The notes under the pieces are model-generated. The model saw nothing but the letters and a program-made list of their open reading frames with translations, was not told where the DNA came from and did no database searches. A program made the translations under genes and the position numbers. Source: Microbacterium hydrocarbonoxydans (GTDB taxonomy: Bacteria; Actinomycetota; Actinomycetes; Actinomycetales; Microbacteriaceae). Taken from it: a stretch of 64,000 nt of DNA. Below, piece by piece: positions 31,818 to 41,436 of the stretch; position 1 is the stretch's first letter, and every line of letters begins with the position of its first letter. Where the stretch lies: positions 124,001 to 188,000 of the forward strand of contig NZ_JAAKXW010000001.1 of the NCBI RefSeq assembly GCF_011752045.1. The letters are read 5' to 3'.

Positions 31818-32861
31818 ATGAAGGCATTGTTCAAGGCGGAACGCGCAGCCGGACTGGAGCTCGTCGAGCGGCCCGATCCCGTGGCAGCGCCCGACGAGGT
31901 CGTCATCCGCGTCCTCCGCACCGGCATCTGCGGCACCGACCTGCACATCCTGCACTGGGACGACTGGGCGGCCTCCGCCATCGACGCGCCGCTCATCCCC
32001 GGTCACGAGTTCTACGGCGAGGTCGTCGAGGTCGGACCCCTCGTCCGAGACATCGCCGTCGGGGACCGCGTCTCCGGCGAGGGGCACATCGTCTGCGGCA
32101 CCTGCCGGAACTGCCGTGCCGGGCGCCGGCAGATGTGCATCCGGACCATCGGCCTCGGCCTGCAGCGCGACGGCGCGTTCGCCGAGTACCTCACCCTGCC
32201 GGCGACGAACGTCTGGGTGCACCACGCGGACGTGACCCCGGAGCTCGGCGCGATCTTCGACCCGCTCGGCAACGCGGTGCACACCGCCCTGACCTTCCCT
32301 CTCGTCGGCGAGGACGTGCTCGTCACCGGTTGCGGTCCGATCGGCCTCATGGCCATCGCGGTGGCGCGTCACGCGGGCGCGCGCTTCATCACCGCGACCG
32401 ACGTCAGCGCCCCGAGGCTGGAGATGGCACGGCAGATGGGCGCCGACGAGGTCGTGGACGTCTCCGTCCGCGACATCCACGACGCGCAGAAGGCGCTCGG
32501 CATGCGCGAGGGATTCGACGTCGGCTTCGAGATGAGCGGAGCGGCGTCCGCCCTGCCCGCGATGATCGACAACATGAACCACGGCGGGCGCATCGCGATG
32601 CTCGGCCTGCCGAGCGCAGACTTCAGCATCGACTGGGGCAAGCTCGTCACCCACATGCTCACCATCAAGGGCATCTACGGCCGCGAGATGTTCGAGACCT
32701 GGAACGCCATGGGGGCGATGCTGCAGACCAGCGCGGCCCTGCGCGACTCGATCGGACGGGTCATCGCGGATGTCCTGCCCGCGCGGGAGTGGGAGCGCGG
32801 ATTCGCGGCGGCGGCATCCGCCGGCACCGGCAAGATCATCCTCGACTGGACCGAGCTGTAG
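31818..32861 (+). CDS. tdh: L-threonine 3-dehydrogenase
   Basis: Zinc-dependent medium-chain dehydrogenase that oxidises threonine to 2-amino-3-ketobutyrate with NAD. The 347-residue protein has catalytic zinc ligands Cys38 (GICGTDLH) and the His-Glu pair in [10 protein letters not shown], a four-Cys structural zinc site ([15 protein letters not shown]), and the Rossmann motif [13 protein letters not shown]. The adjacent kbl gene, 16 bp downstream, makes the next enzyme of the pathway, which supports this substrate over other alcohols. Confidence 0.95.
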   Translation: MKALFKAERAAGLELVERPDPVAAPDEVVIRVLRTGICGTDLHILHWDDWAASAIDAPLIPGHEFYGEVVEVGPLVRDIAVGDRVSGEGHIVCGTCRNCRAGRRQMCIRTIGLGLQRDGAFAEYLTLPATNVWVHHADVTPELGAIFDPLGNAVHTALTFPLVGEDVLVTGCGPIGLMAIAVARHAGARFITATDVSAPRLEMARQMGADEVVDVSVRDIHDAQKALGMREGFDVGFEMSGAASALPAMIDNMNHGGRIAMLGLPSADFSIDWGKLVTHMLTIKGIYGREMFETWNAMGAMLQTSAALRDSIGRVIADVLPAREWERGFAAAASAGTGKIILDWTEL

Positions 32862-32877
32862 GAGGACGGAGTTCAAC

Positions 32878-34056
<1,179 letters not shown>

Positions 34057-34070
34057 CCTCCCGAGAACTA

Positions 34071-34118
34071 TTGCAAAGAAAAGCTTGCAAAGACATCTTT
34101 GCAAGAGTATCTTTGCAT
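34071..34118 (+). promoter_or_regulatory. arsR promoter with four operator half-sites
   Basis: TTGCAAAGA occurs forward at 34071-34079 and 34085-34093 and reversed at 34096-34104 and (as TCTTTGCAT) 34110-34118. The middle pair forms a palindrome with 9-bp arms and a CA spacer. A promoter lies inside: -35 TTGCAA (34085-34090), 17-bp spacer, -10 TATCTT (34108-34113), ending 7 nt before the ATG. The AT-rich patch stands out from its surroundings. Repressor binding would block the polymerase directly. Confidence 0.75.
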
Positions 34119-34120
34119 GC

Positions 34121-34726
34121 ATGACGAACGAAGAAGGCCGTACCCTCGACTCCGGAGCGCTGAAGGCGCTCGCGCACCCGTTGCGCGTGCGCATCTACGA
34201 CATCCTCAGTGAGCGCGGCCCGCAGACGGCGAGCAGTCTCGCCGCGCTGATCGGCGAGACGTCGGGCTCGACCAGCTACCATCTGCGCGCGCTCGCGGCC
34301 CACGACCTCATCCGCGAGGTGGCGGACAGGGGAACCGCCAGGGAACGGTGGTGGGAGCGCCCGAAGGGACGCATCAACCTTCCCGGTCCCGACGAGCAGA
34401 TGTCGCCGGCGAACCGGGCGGCCGCGCAGATCGTCACCTCCGAGTTCTTCCGCCTCCGCCACCAGACGCTCATGGACTACCTGAATCGCCCGGCGACCGA
34501 GGTGCCCGAAGGGTGGGAGGACGCAGGCCTCGTCATGACGACGATGCTCGACCTCACCCCCGAGCAGATGGCGGAGCTCAAGAGCGAGCTCACCAGCCTC
34601 GTCGATGCCGCCATCGAGCGGTACCGAGGTCAGGCGGACCAGGCCGGCACGCGCCGCGTGACTCTGCGCACCGAGATCTTCGACCTTCCGACGGCGAACA
34701 GCCGCCAGACGATGCCAAAGGAGTGA
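34121..34726 (+). CDS. ArsR-type winged-helix transcriptional regulator
   Basis: A 201-residue regulator with an N-terminal winged helix (SGALKALAHPLRVRIYDILS, then SSLAALIGETSGSTSYHLRALAAHDLIREV) and a helical C-terminal half (about 100-195) that is longer than in metal-sensing ArsR proteins. I see no clustered metal-binding Cys or His. The start is ATG 34121, directly behind the -10 hexamer, so the mRNA should be leaderless and the gene autoregulated. It is followed 2 bp later by a 72-residue gene that is probably co-regulated. Confidence 0.88.
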   Translation: MTNEEGRTLDSGALKALAHPLRVRIYDILSERGPQTASSLAALIGETSGSTSYHLRALAAHDLIREVADRGTARERWWERPKGRINLPGPDEQMSPANRAAAQIVTSEFFRLRHQTLMDYLNRPATEVPEGWEDAGLVMTTMLDLTPEQMAELKSELTSLVDAAIERYRGQADQAGTRRVTLRTEIFDLPTANSRQTMPKE

Positions 34727-34728
34727 TC

Positions 34729-34947
34729 ATGACCACCGCAACGCTTCGACTCGCCACCCCCACGCCGTTCGAGAGGTCGCTGCAGCGTCTCGCCGCCGCC
34801 CTGTCGCGGCACGTCGATCGCCGCATCGCCGCGCGCGCCGAACGCCGAGAGCTCGCCCTCGACATGCTCCGCGAGCAGCAGGCGCGCAAGCAGGACCCGC
34901 GCGCCCTCGACCTCGCGCTCGCGCACATGGGGCTGCCGCTGCGCTGA
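34729..34947 (+). CDS. Small basic protein downstream of arsR-type gene
   Basis: Not recognised. A 72-residue, Arg- and Ala-rich, mostly helical protein (SLQRLAAALSRHVDRRIAARAERRELALDML). The ATG is preceded by AAAGGAG and lies 2 bp after the regulator stop, so it belongs to the same operon. It has no membrane segment or signal peptide. Confidence 0.65.
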   Translation: MTTATLRLATPTPFERSLQRLAAALSRHVDRRIAARAERRELALDMLREQQARKQDPRALDLALAHMGLPLR

Positions 34948-35025
34948 GACCCCGTCCTGTCGCCGAGACCCCCTGCTTCCGACGTCGGCAGCAGGGGGTC
35001 TCGGCGATTGCAGGGGGTCTCGGCG
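34946..35025. repeat. Palindromic repeat element between converging genes
   Basis: A word CGCCGAGACCCCCTGC occurs at 34961-34976, a shortened copy GAGACCCC at 34946-34953, and inverted copies GCAGGGGGTCTCGGCG at 34991-35006 and 35010-35025. 34961-34977 and 34990-35006 form a perfect 17-bp stem. It sits between the converging small gene and the valS operon, so it can terminate both. The duplicated inverted copy is not needed for a terminator and suggests a dispersed repeat. Confidence 0.75.
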
Positions 35026-35034
35026 GAGATCCGC

Positions 35035-35250
35035 TCAGTCCTCGAACGGGCGGGCGACGACTTCACCGGAGGCCGTCTGGAGGACCTCCCAGCCGGCATC
35101 GAGCTCGGCGATGGCGCGGCCCTCCAGCCAGGTGAGGGTCCAATGCCCGGCCAGGCCCTTGGCCTCGACCTCGGCGATCGCGGGGCGGATCGCCGCCGGC
35201 ACGGATGCCGGCGGCTCCGAGCCGGTCGCCCAGCGCGTGCCGAGCTGCAT
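35035..35250 (-). CDS. Small protein translationally coupled to valS
   Basis: Not recognised. A 71-residue protein (MQLGTRWATGSEPPASVP..., WTLTWLEGRAIAELDAGWEVL). The ATG overlaps the valS stop by 4 bp. Acidic, soluble, no signal peptide. The overlap and normal codon use support a real gene. Possibly a conserved Microbacteriaceae hypothetical protein. Confidence 0.7.
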   Translation of the reverse strand: MQLGTRWATGSEPPASVPAAIRPAIAEVEAKGLAGHWTLTWLEGRAIAELDAGWEVLQTASGEVVARPFED

Positions 35251-37859
35251 CAGACGGCCTCGACCGGGGCGAGCTCGATCGCGGTGACCGCGAACTCCTC
35301 GGCCTCGGTGAACTCGAGTTCGGCGATGCGGCCCACCGCGCGCAGGTCGTCGGCGGCGGCCCGCAGCGCGTCGAGCCTGGCGGGCGGCGCGGCGATCGCG
35401 GCACGCGACACCGGCGTCTTCTGAGAGGCCTTCGCCTCGGTCTTCGCGCGGCGGATGCCGATCAGCGCCTCGCTCGCGGCGGCGAGCACCGCGGGGTCGC
35501 CCTCGATGCCGAGCGCGGTCGGCCACGCAGCCGTGTGCACGGAGCCCTCCTCGAACCAGGACCACGCCTCCTCGGTCGCGAAGGAGAGCACCGGCGCGAG
35601 CAGCCGCAGAAGGGCGGACAGGGCGAGGCGCAGCGCGAGCGCCGCGGATGCCTGGCCCACGTCGCTCTGGTCGTACGCGCGCTCCTTCACCAGCTCGAGG
35701 TAGTCGTCGCAGAAGGTCCAGAAGAACGCCTCGGTCACCTCGAGCGCCTTGGCCTGGTCGTAGTTCTCGAACGCCTTCGTGGCCTCCGCGATCACGCCGT
35801 CCAGGGCCGTGAGCATCGACGCGTCGAGGGCGTGCGTCACCTGCGCCCCCTCGGGCACGGGGAAGGACAGCACGAACTTCGCGGCGTTGAGCACCTTGAT
35901 GGCGAGCCGGCGGCCGATCTTCACCTGGGTCGGGTTCTGCGGGTCGAAGGCCGCGTCCATGCCCAGCCGGCTGGAGGCGGACCAGTAGCGCACCGCATCC
36001 GAGCCGTGCGTGTCGAGGATGTCGGCCGGGGTGACCACGTTGCCCTTCGACTTCGACATCTTCTTGCGGTCGGGGTCGACGATGAAGCCGCTGATGGCGG
36101 CGTTGCGCCACGGCGACCGGCCGTCCTCGAGGGTCGAACGGAGCATCGTGGAGAAGAGCCAGGTGCGGATGATGTCCTGACCCTGCGGGCGCAGGTCGAA
36201 CGGCGCCGTGAGGCCCCAGAGCTCTTCATCGCGCTGCCAGCCTCCGGCCAGCTGCGGCGTGAGCGAGGAGGTCGCCCAGGTGTCGAGGATGTCAGCCTCG
36301 GCGTCGAAGCCGCCGGGCACACCCCGCTGCTCCTCGGTGTAGCCGGCCGGCACGTCGGTGGTCGGATCGACGGGCAGCGCCGCGAGGTCGGGGGTGAGCA
36401 CCCGGTCGTAGTCGCGCTCGCCGTTCTCATCGAGGGCGTACCAGAGCGGGATCGGGACGCCGAAGAAGCGCTGGCGCGACACCAGCCAGTCGCCGGTGAG
36501 CCCGCCCACCCAGTTCTCGTACCGCACGCGCATGAAGTCGGGGTGCCAGGTGAGCTCCTTGCCGTGCTCCAGCAGCTGGTCGCGCAGCTCGGCGTCGCGG
36601 GCGCCGTTGCGGATGTACCACTGACGCGTCGACACGATCTCGAGCGGACGGTCGCCCTTCTCGAAGAACTTCACGGCGTGGTTGAACGGCTTGCCGACCG
36701 CGGTCATGTCGCCGCTCTCCTGCAGCTTCTCCACGATCGCCTTGCGGGCGGAGAAGACGGTCTTGCCGGCGAGCTCTGCGGCGTACCAGTCGCGGGCCTC
36801 GGCATCCGCCACGATCGACGGGGCGTCGGCGAGGAAACGGCCGTCCAGGCCGATCGTCGTCATGTTCGGCAGGTCGCGGCCGTCGGTCGTGCGCAGCTCG
36901 CGCCACCAGATGATGTCGGTCACGTCGCCGAAGGTGCAGACCATCGCCGCACCCGTGCCCTTGTCCGGCTGAGCGAGGTGGTGGCCGTGGATCTCGATCT
37001 CGGCACCGAAGAAGGGCGTCTTCACCTTCGTGCCGATGAGGTGCTTGTGCGGCCCCTCGGGGTGCGTCACGATCGCGACGCAGGCAGGGAGGAGCTCGGG
37101 ACGGGTCGTCTCGATCGTGATCGCACCGGTGCCGTCGGCGAACGGGAAGTCGATGGTGTGGAACGCCGCCGGCTGCTCGCGATCCTCGAGCTCGGCCTGC
37201 GCGATCGCCGAGCGGAAGTCGATGTCCCACAGCGTCGGTGCCAGCGCCTGGTAGGCCTCGCCCCGCTCCAGGTTGCGCAGGAAGGCGAGCTGGCTCTGCC
37301 GGATCGTGTCGTCGGAGATGGTGCGGTAGGTCTGCGTCCAGTCCACGCTGAGACCGAGCTGCCGGAACAGCGCCTCGAACTGCTTCTCGTCCTCGACCGT
37401 CAGCCGCTCGCACAGCTCGATGAAGTTGCGGCGGCTGATCGGCAGCTGATCCGCGGCGCGGGACGACTTGTTGTCGCCGCCCTCGAACGGCGGGGTGAAG
37501 TCGGGGTCGTAGGGCAGCGACGGGTCGCAGCGCACGCCGTAGTAGTTCTGCACGCGGCGCTCGGTGGGCAGGCCGTTGTCGTCCCAGCCCATCGGGTAGA
37601 ACACCGTCTTGCCGCGCATGCGCTCGAAGCGCGCCTTCACGTCGGTGTGCGTATAGGAGAACACGTGCCCGATGTGGAGGGAGCCGGATGCCGTCGGCGG
37701 GGGAGTGTCGATCGAATAGACGCCCTCGCGGCCGGCCTGTGCGGCGCGGAGGCGGTCGAACAGGTAGGTGCCCTGCTCCGCCCACGCGGAGTCCCACTTC
37801 GCTTCGAGGCCTTCGAGTGCGGGCTTGTCGGGAATCTGGGACGGTGCGGACGCGGCCAT
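35250..37859 (-). CDS. valS: Valyl-tRNA synthetase
   Basis: Class I synthetase that charges tRNA-Val. The 869-residue protein has the HIGH motif (LHIGHVFSYTHTD) near residue 58 and KMSKSKGN near residue 600, with the editing domain between. ATG 37859 is chosen because GAGGAGACC precedes it; an upstream ATG at 37889 would put that ribosome-binding site inside the gene. A -10-like TACACT on the minus strand lies at 37924-37929. Unlike ileS, no T-box is visible upstream. Confidence 0.96.
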   Translation of the reverse strand: MAASAPSQIPDKPALEGLEAKWDSAWAEQGTYLFDRLRAAQAGREGVYSIDTPPPTASGSLHIGHVFSYTHTDVKARFERMRGKTVFYPMGWDDNGLPTERRVQNYYGVRCDPSLPYDPDFTPPFEGGDNKSSRAADQLPISRRNFIELCERLTVEDEKQFEALFRQLGLSVDWTQTYRTISDDTIRQSQLAFLRNLERGEAYQALAPTLWDIDFRSAIAQAELEDREQPAAFHTIDFPFADGTGAITIETTRPELLPACVAIVTHPEGPHKHLIGTKVKTPFFGAEIEIHGHHLAQPDKGTGAAMVCTFGDVTDIIWWRELRTTDGRDLPNMTTIGLDGRFLADAPSIVADAEARDWYAAELAGKTVFSARKAIVEKLQESGDMTAVGKPFNHAVKFFEKGDRPLEIVSTRQWYIRNGARDAELRDQLLEHGKELTWHPDFMRVRYENWVGGLTGDWLVSRQRFFGVPIPLWYALDENGERDYDRVLTPDLAALPVDPTTDVPAGYTEEQRGVPGGFDAEADILDTWATSSLTPQLAGGWQRDEELWGLTAPFDLRPQGQDIIRTWLFSTMLRSTLEDGRSPWRNAAISGFIVDPDRKKMSKSKGNVVTPADILDTHGSDAVRYWSASSRLGMDAAFDPQNPTQVKIGRRLAIKVLNAAKFVLSFPVPEGAQVTHALDASMLTALDGVIAEATKAFENYDQAKALEVTEAFFWTFCDDYLELVKERAYDQSDVGQASAALALRLALSALLRLLAPVLSFATEEAWSWFEEGSVHTAAWPTALGIEGDPAVLAAASEALIGIRRAKTEAKASQKTPVSRAAIAAPPARLDALRAAADDLRAVGRIAELEFTEAEEFAVTAIELAPVEAV

Positions 37860-37988
37860 GAAGGTCTCCTCGAGCGATTTATGCGGCACTGTGTGAGCGT
37901 GCCTGAGTGTGGGTTGTGCCTCCAGTGTACCGATCGCCTCCGGATGCCGGGTCGGCGGGCAGATCGACCCGGTCCAACAATCCGGCCG

Positions 37989-37994
37989 TAGACT
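37989..37994 (+). promoter_or_regulatory. -10 hexamer of the ABC importer operon
   Basis: TAGACT lies 36 nt before the start of the substrate-binding protein gene. No clear -35 is present. The 171-bp gap to valS (divergent) holds only this and the valS promoter region. Confidence 0.5.
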
Positions 37995-38030
37995 GGGGGC
38001 ATCCCGCTCCGTTCTTCCTGAGGATCAGCC

Positions 38031-39641
38031 ATGCCTGCACGCCCGGTGCGTCGTCTTCTTCCCGTCGCGGCGCTCGCCGCCGCATCCGCCCTGGTGCTCA
38101 GCGCCTGCACCGCGCCGGCCTCCGAGTCGGACGGCGGCGAGATCGTCTGGTCGATCGAGGGGGCGAACCTCTCCGCCGGCCACATGGACCCTCAGGTGAG
38201 CCAGCTCGACGTCTCCGGCATGGTGCAGCGCGCCGTGCTCGACTCCCTGGTGTTCCAGGAGGACGACGGCACGTTCTCGCCGTGGCTCGCCACGGAGTGG
38301 GAGGTCTCCGCGGACAGCACGGAGTACACGTTCACCCTCCGCGACGACGTGACCTTCACCGACGGCGAGAAGTTCGACGCCGCCGCGGTCAAGGCGAACT
38401 TCGACCGCATCGTGGACCCTGCGACCGAGTCGGCGCAGGCGGCGAGCATGCTCGGCGTGGACTTCTACGAGGGCACCGAGGTCGTCGACGAGTTCACGGT
38501 CAAGGTGACCTTCACCCAGCCGTACGCCCCGTTCCTGCAGGCGGCGAGCACGCCGCAGCTCGGCTTCTACTCGCCGAAGGTGCTCGCCGAGTCCGCCGAT
38601 GAGCTCAAGGCCGGCGGCCCGGACGTCACGGTCGGCACCGGCCCCTTCGTGCTCACCGAGTACACGCCGGACCAGGAGATCGTGTACACCCGCAACGACG
38701 ACTACGCGTGGGGCCCCGGCGAGGCGAAGGCGCCGGAGTTCGAGACCCTGCGGGTCGAGATCCAGCCCGAGGCATCGGTCCGTGCCGGCGTCATCGAGAG
38801 CGGTGAGGCCGACCTGGCGAGCAACATGCCGCCGAACCTCGCCGGAGACCTCGGCGAGGGCGTCACGGTCGACTCGATCGAGTACCCCGGACTGCCGTAC
38901 TCGCTGTACCTGAACGAGAAGCACGGCGTGTTCGCCGACGAGAAGGTCCGTCAGGCGTTCGCCCGCGGCATCGACATCGACGCGGCGGTCGAGGAGATCT
39001 TCTTCGGCCAGTTCCCGCGGGCATGGAGCATCCTCGGCTCGACCACCCCCGGCTACGACGCCTCCCTCGAGGACAGCTGGCCCTTCGACCAGGACGAGGC
39101 GAACAGCCTGCTCGACGAGGCCGGATGGACGGAGCGCGACGCCGACGGCATCCGCATGAAGGACGGCCAGCGGCTCTCCGTGCGCTGGATCGCCTGGACC
39201 CCGGTCCCGGACGACCGTGCCGCGCTGGCGAACGCGATCCAGTCCGACCTCAAGGAGATCGGCCTGGAGGTCGTGCGCGAGGTGCTCGAGCCCGGCGCCT
39301 ACAACGAGCAGTACGGCCCGAAGACCTTCGACCTCACCGACTGGGGCTTCTCGGGCGTCGACCCCGACCTGCTGCGCAACCACCTGCACACCGACGGCTT
39401 CCAGAACGCCTCGCAGGTGAGCGACCCGGAGATCGATGCACTGCTCGAGCAGGCGGTCGCCAGCAGCGACCAGGCGGAGCGGAACGGGCTCTACACCCAG
39501 CTGCAGCAGTGGAACGCCGAGTACACGGCGATCGTCCCGCTGTACAGCCCGTCGGCGATCACCGCGGTGGGCGAGCGCGTGCAGGGTCTGGACTACGACC
39601 TCTACGGCCGGCCGCTGTTCTACGATGTGAGCGTCGGCTGA
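38031..39641 (+). CDS. ABC transporter substrate-binding lipoprotein, peptide/nickel type
   Basis: Extracellular solute receptor of the SBP_bac_5 family. The 536-residue protein has a signal peptide with lipobox LSAC (about residue 24), then the typical DVSGMVQRAVLDSLVFQ, FTLRDDVTFTDGEKFDAAAVKANFDRI and GTGPFVLTEYTP segments. Ligands of the family include oligopeptides, nickel and glycans; the ligand here cannot be fixed. It heads a four-gene operon with two permeases and a fused ATPase. Confidence 0.92.
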   Translation: MPARPVRRLLPVAALAAASALVLSACTAPASESDGGEIVWSIEGANLSAGHMDPQVSQLDVSGMVQRAVLDSLVFQEDDGTFSPWLATEWEVSADSTEYTFTLRDDVTFTDGEKFDAAAVKANFDRIVDPATESAQAASMLGVDFYEGTEVVDEFTVKVTFTQPYAPFLQAASTPQLGFYSPKVLAESADELKAGGPDVTVGTGPFVLTEYTPDQEIVYTRNDDYAWGPGEAKAPEFETLRVEIQPEASVRAGVIESGEADLASNMPPNLAGDLGEGVTVDSIEYPGLPYSLYLNEKHGVFADEKVRQAFARGIDIDAAVEEIFFGQFPRAWSILGSTTPGYDASLEDSWPFDQDEANSLLDEAGWTERDADGIRMKDGQRLSVRWIAWTPVPDDRAALANAIQSDLKEIGLEVVREVLEPGAYNEQYGPKTFDLTDWGFSGVDPDLLRNHLHTDGFQNASQVSDPEIDALLEQAVASSDQAERNGLYTQLQQWNAEYTAIVPLYSPSAITAVGERVQGLDYDLYGRPLFYDVSVG

Positions 39642-39658
39642 CCCCCTAGGAGAGCGTT

Positions 39659-40627
39659 GTGAAGGCGGTGCTGCTCCGGATCGTCGGCCTCGCAGCATCC
39701 GTCGTCGTCGTGCTCTGGGGAGCCGCCACTCTGGTCTTCCTCGCGTTCCGGGTGATCCCGGGCGACCCGGTGTCGGTGATGCTCGGGCCGCAGGCGCAGG
39801 TCAGCGAGGAGGTCAAGGACGGCATCCGCGCCGAGCTGGGCCTGGACCGGCCGCCACTGGAGCAGTACGCGTCCTTCATCGGCCGGCTCGCCCGAGGCGA
39901 CCTCGGCGAGTCGTATCAGCTCCGGATGCCGGTCACCGAGGTGATCGGGCGGCAGCTGGGGGCCACGCTGCAGCTGTCGTTGCTCGCGCTGCTCATCGCC
40001 GTCGTGCTCGCCCTCGCGGTGTCGGTGCTCGTGCGCGGCCGGACGGCCCGCGCCGTCGCCGCCGGCATCGAGCTGGTGGTGCTCTCGTCGCCCGTGTTCT
40101 GGATCGGGCTCGTGCTGCTCAGCGTGTTCGCCTTCGGGCTGGGCTGGTTCCCGGTCTCCGGTGCGCGCAACCCCGCCACGGTGGTGCTCCCGGCGATCAC
40201 GCTCGCGCTCCCCGTGGCGGCGCTGCTCAGCCAGGTGCTGCGCGACGGGCTCGTGCAGGCGGAGCGGATGCCGTTCGCCGAGACCGTGCGCGCCCGCGGC
40301 GCGAGCGCCACCTGGTTCACGGTGCGTCACGGCCTCCGCCACGGCGCGGCCGGTGCGATGACCCTCGCCGCTTACCTCACCGGCTCCGTCCTCGGGGGTG
40401 CGGTGCTCGTCGAGACGGTGTTCGCCCGCCCGGGCCTGGGGCGGGTCACCCTCACCGCCATCAGCGACCGCGATCTGCCCGTGATCACCGGGATCATCCT
40501 GCTCAGCGCGGTGGTGTTCGTCGTCGTGAACCTCGTCGTGGAGCTGCTGCATCCGCTGATCGACCCGCGCCAGCGCGCCCGGCTCGACCCGCGCCGGCGC
40601 GTCCGGCGACCGGAGACGGGGCGATGA
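39659..40627 (+). CDS. ABC transporter permease, DppB type
   Basis: A 322-residue membrane subunit with about six transmembrane segments. The first is followed by the family periplasmic loop (FRVIPGDPVSVMLG...ELGLDRPPLEQY), and the ATPase-contact EAA loop reads ETVRARGASATWFTVRHGLR. The GTG start follows CTAGGAGAG. Its stop overlaps the next permease start by 4 bp. Confidence 0.92.
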   Translation: MKAVLLRIVGLAASVVVVLWGAATLVFLAFRVIPGDPVSVMLGPQAQVSEEVKDGIRAELGLDRPPLEQYASFIGRLARGDLGESYQLRMPVTEVIGRQLGATLQLSLLALLIAVVLALAVSVLVRGRTARAVAAGIELVVLSSPVFWIGLVLLSVFAFGLGWFPVSGARNPATVVLPAITLALPVAALLSQVLRDGLVQAERMPFAETVRARGASATWFTVRHGLRHGAAGAMTLAAYLTGSVLGGAVLVETVFARPGLGRVTLTAISDRDLPVITGIILLSAVVFVVVNLVVELLHPLIDPRQRARLDPRRRVRRPETGR

Positions 40628-41436
40628 GGCGCGCGCAGCAGGCGCTGCTCTGGTCCGCGGTCGCCGTCCTCCTTCTCGTCGCCTCCGTCGCGCTGTTCCC
40701 CGCGCTGTTCGCGACGCACGATCCGCTTCAGACCGCCGTGCGCTCCGCGCTCCTCCCGCCGAGCGCGGAGCACTTCTTCGGCACCGACCAGAGTGGCCGG
40801 GACGTGTATTCGCGCGTGGTCTTCGGCGCGGCACGGTCGCTCGGGATCGGCCTGCTCGCGACCGGCATCGCCCTCGTCGCCGGCCTGCTCATCGGCGCTC
40901 TCGCGGGCGTCGCACCGCGTGCCGCCGACGTCGCGCTCATGAGGGTCAACGACGTCCTGATGGCATTCCCGGAGTTCCTCGTCGCGCTCGTCGTGATCGC
41001 GGTGCTCGGCCCAGGCCCGGTGAACGTCGCGATCGCGGTGACACTCGCCGCAGTCCCGGTCTATGTGCGGCTGGCCCGTGTGCAGACGCGGACTCTGCGC
41101 GTCGCCGAGCACGTCGAGGCGGCGCGCATCCTCGGGGTGCCGCCGCTGACGGCGTTCGCCCGGCACGTCGTCCCCGGCGTGGTCGGCTCGCTGAGCGTGC
41201 TCGCCACGATCGGCATCGGCTCCAGCATCCTCGCCGCCGCCGGGCTCAGCTTCCTCGGTCTGGGGCCTGCCGAGCCCACCCCGGAGTGGGGACTGATGCT
41301 CGCCGGAGGACGCAACGTGCTCGGTCAGGCCTGGTGGATATCCGTCTTCCCCGGCCTCGCCATCACCCTCACCGTCGTCGCGGCAACCGTCGTCGGCCGG
41401 ATCCTCCGCGCCCGAGCAGACGGGCTCCGCCCGTGA
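40624..41436 (+). CDS. ABC transporter permease, DppC type
   Basis: A 270-residue second permease with the family start FATHDPLQT...HFFGTDQSGRDVYSRVVFGAARSLGIG and the EAA loop EAARILGVPPLTAFARHVVPG. About six membrane segments. It overlaps both neighbours by 4 bp, so permeases and ATPase are made together. Confidence 0.92.
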   Translation: MRRAQQALLWSAVAVLLLVASVALFPALFATHDPLQTAVRSALLPPSAEHFFGTDQSGRDVYSRVVFGAARSLGIGLLATGIALVAGLLIGALAGVAPRAADVALMRVNDVLMAFPEFLVALVVIAVLGPGPVNVAIAVTLAAVPVYVRLARVQTRTLRVAEHVEAARILGVPPLTAFARHVVPGVVGSLSVLATIGIGSSILAAAGLSFLGLGPAEPTPEWGLMLAGGRNVLGQAWWISVFPGLAITLTVVAATVVGRILRARADGLRP

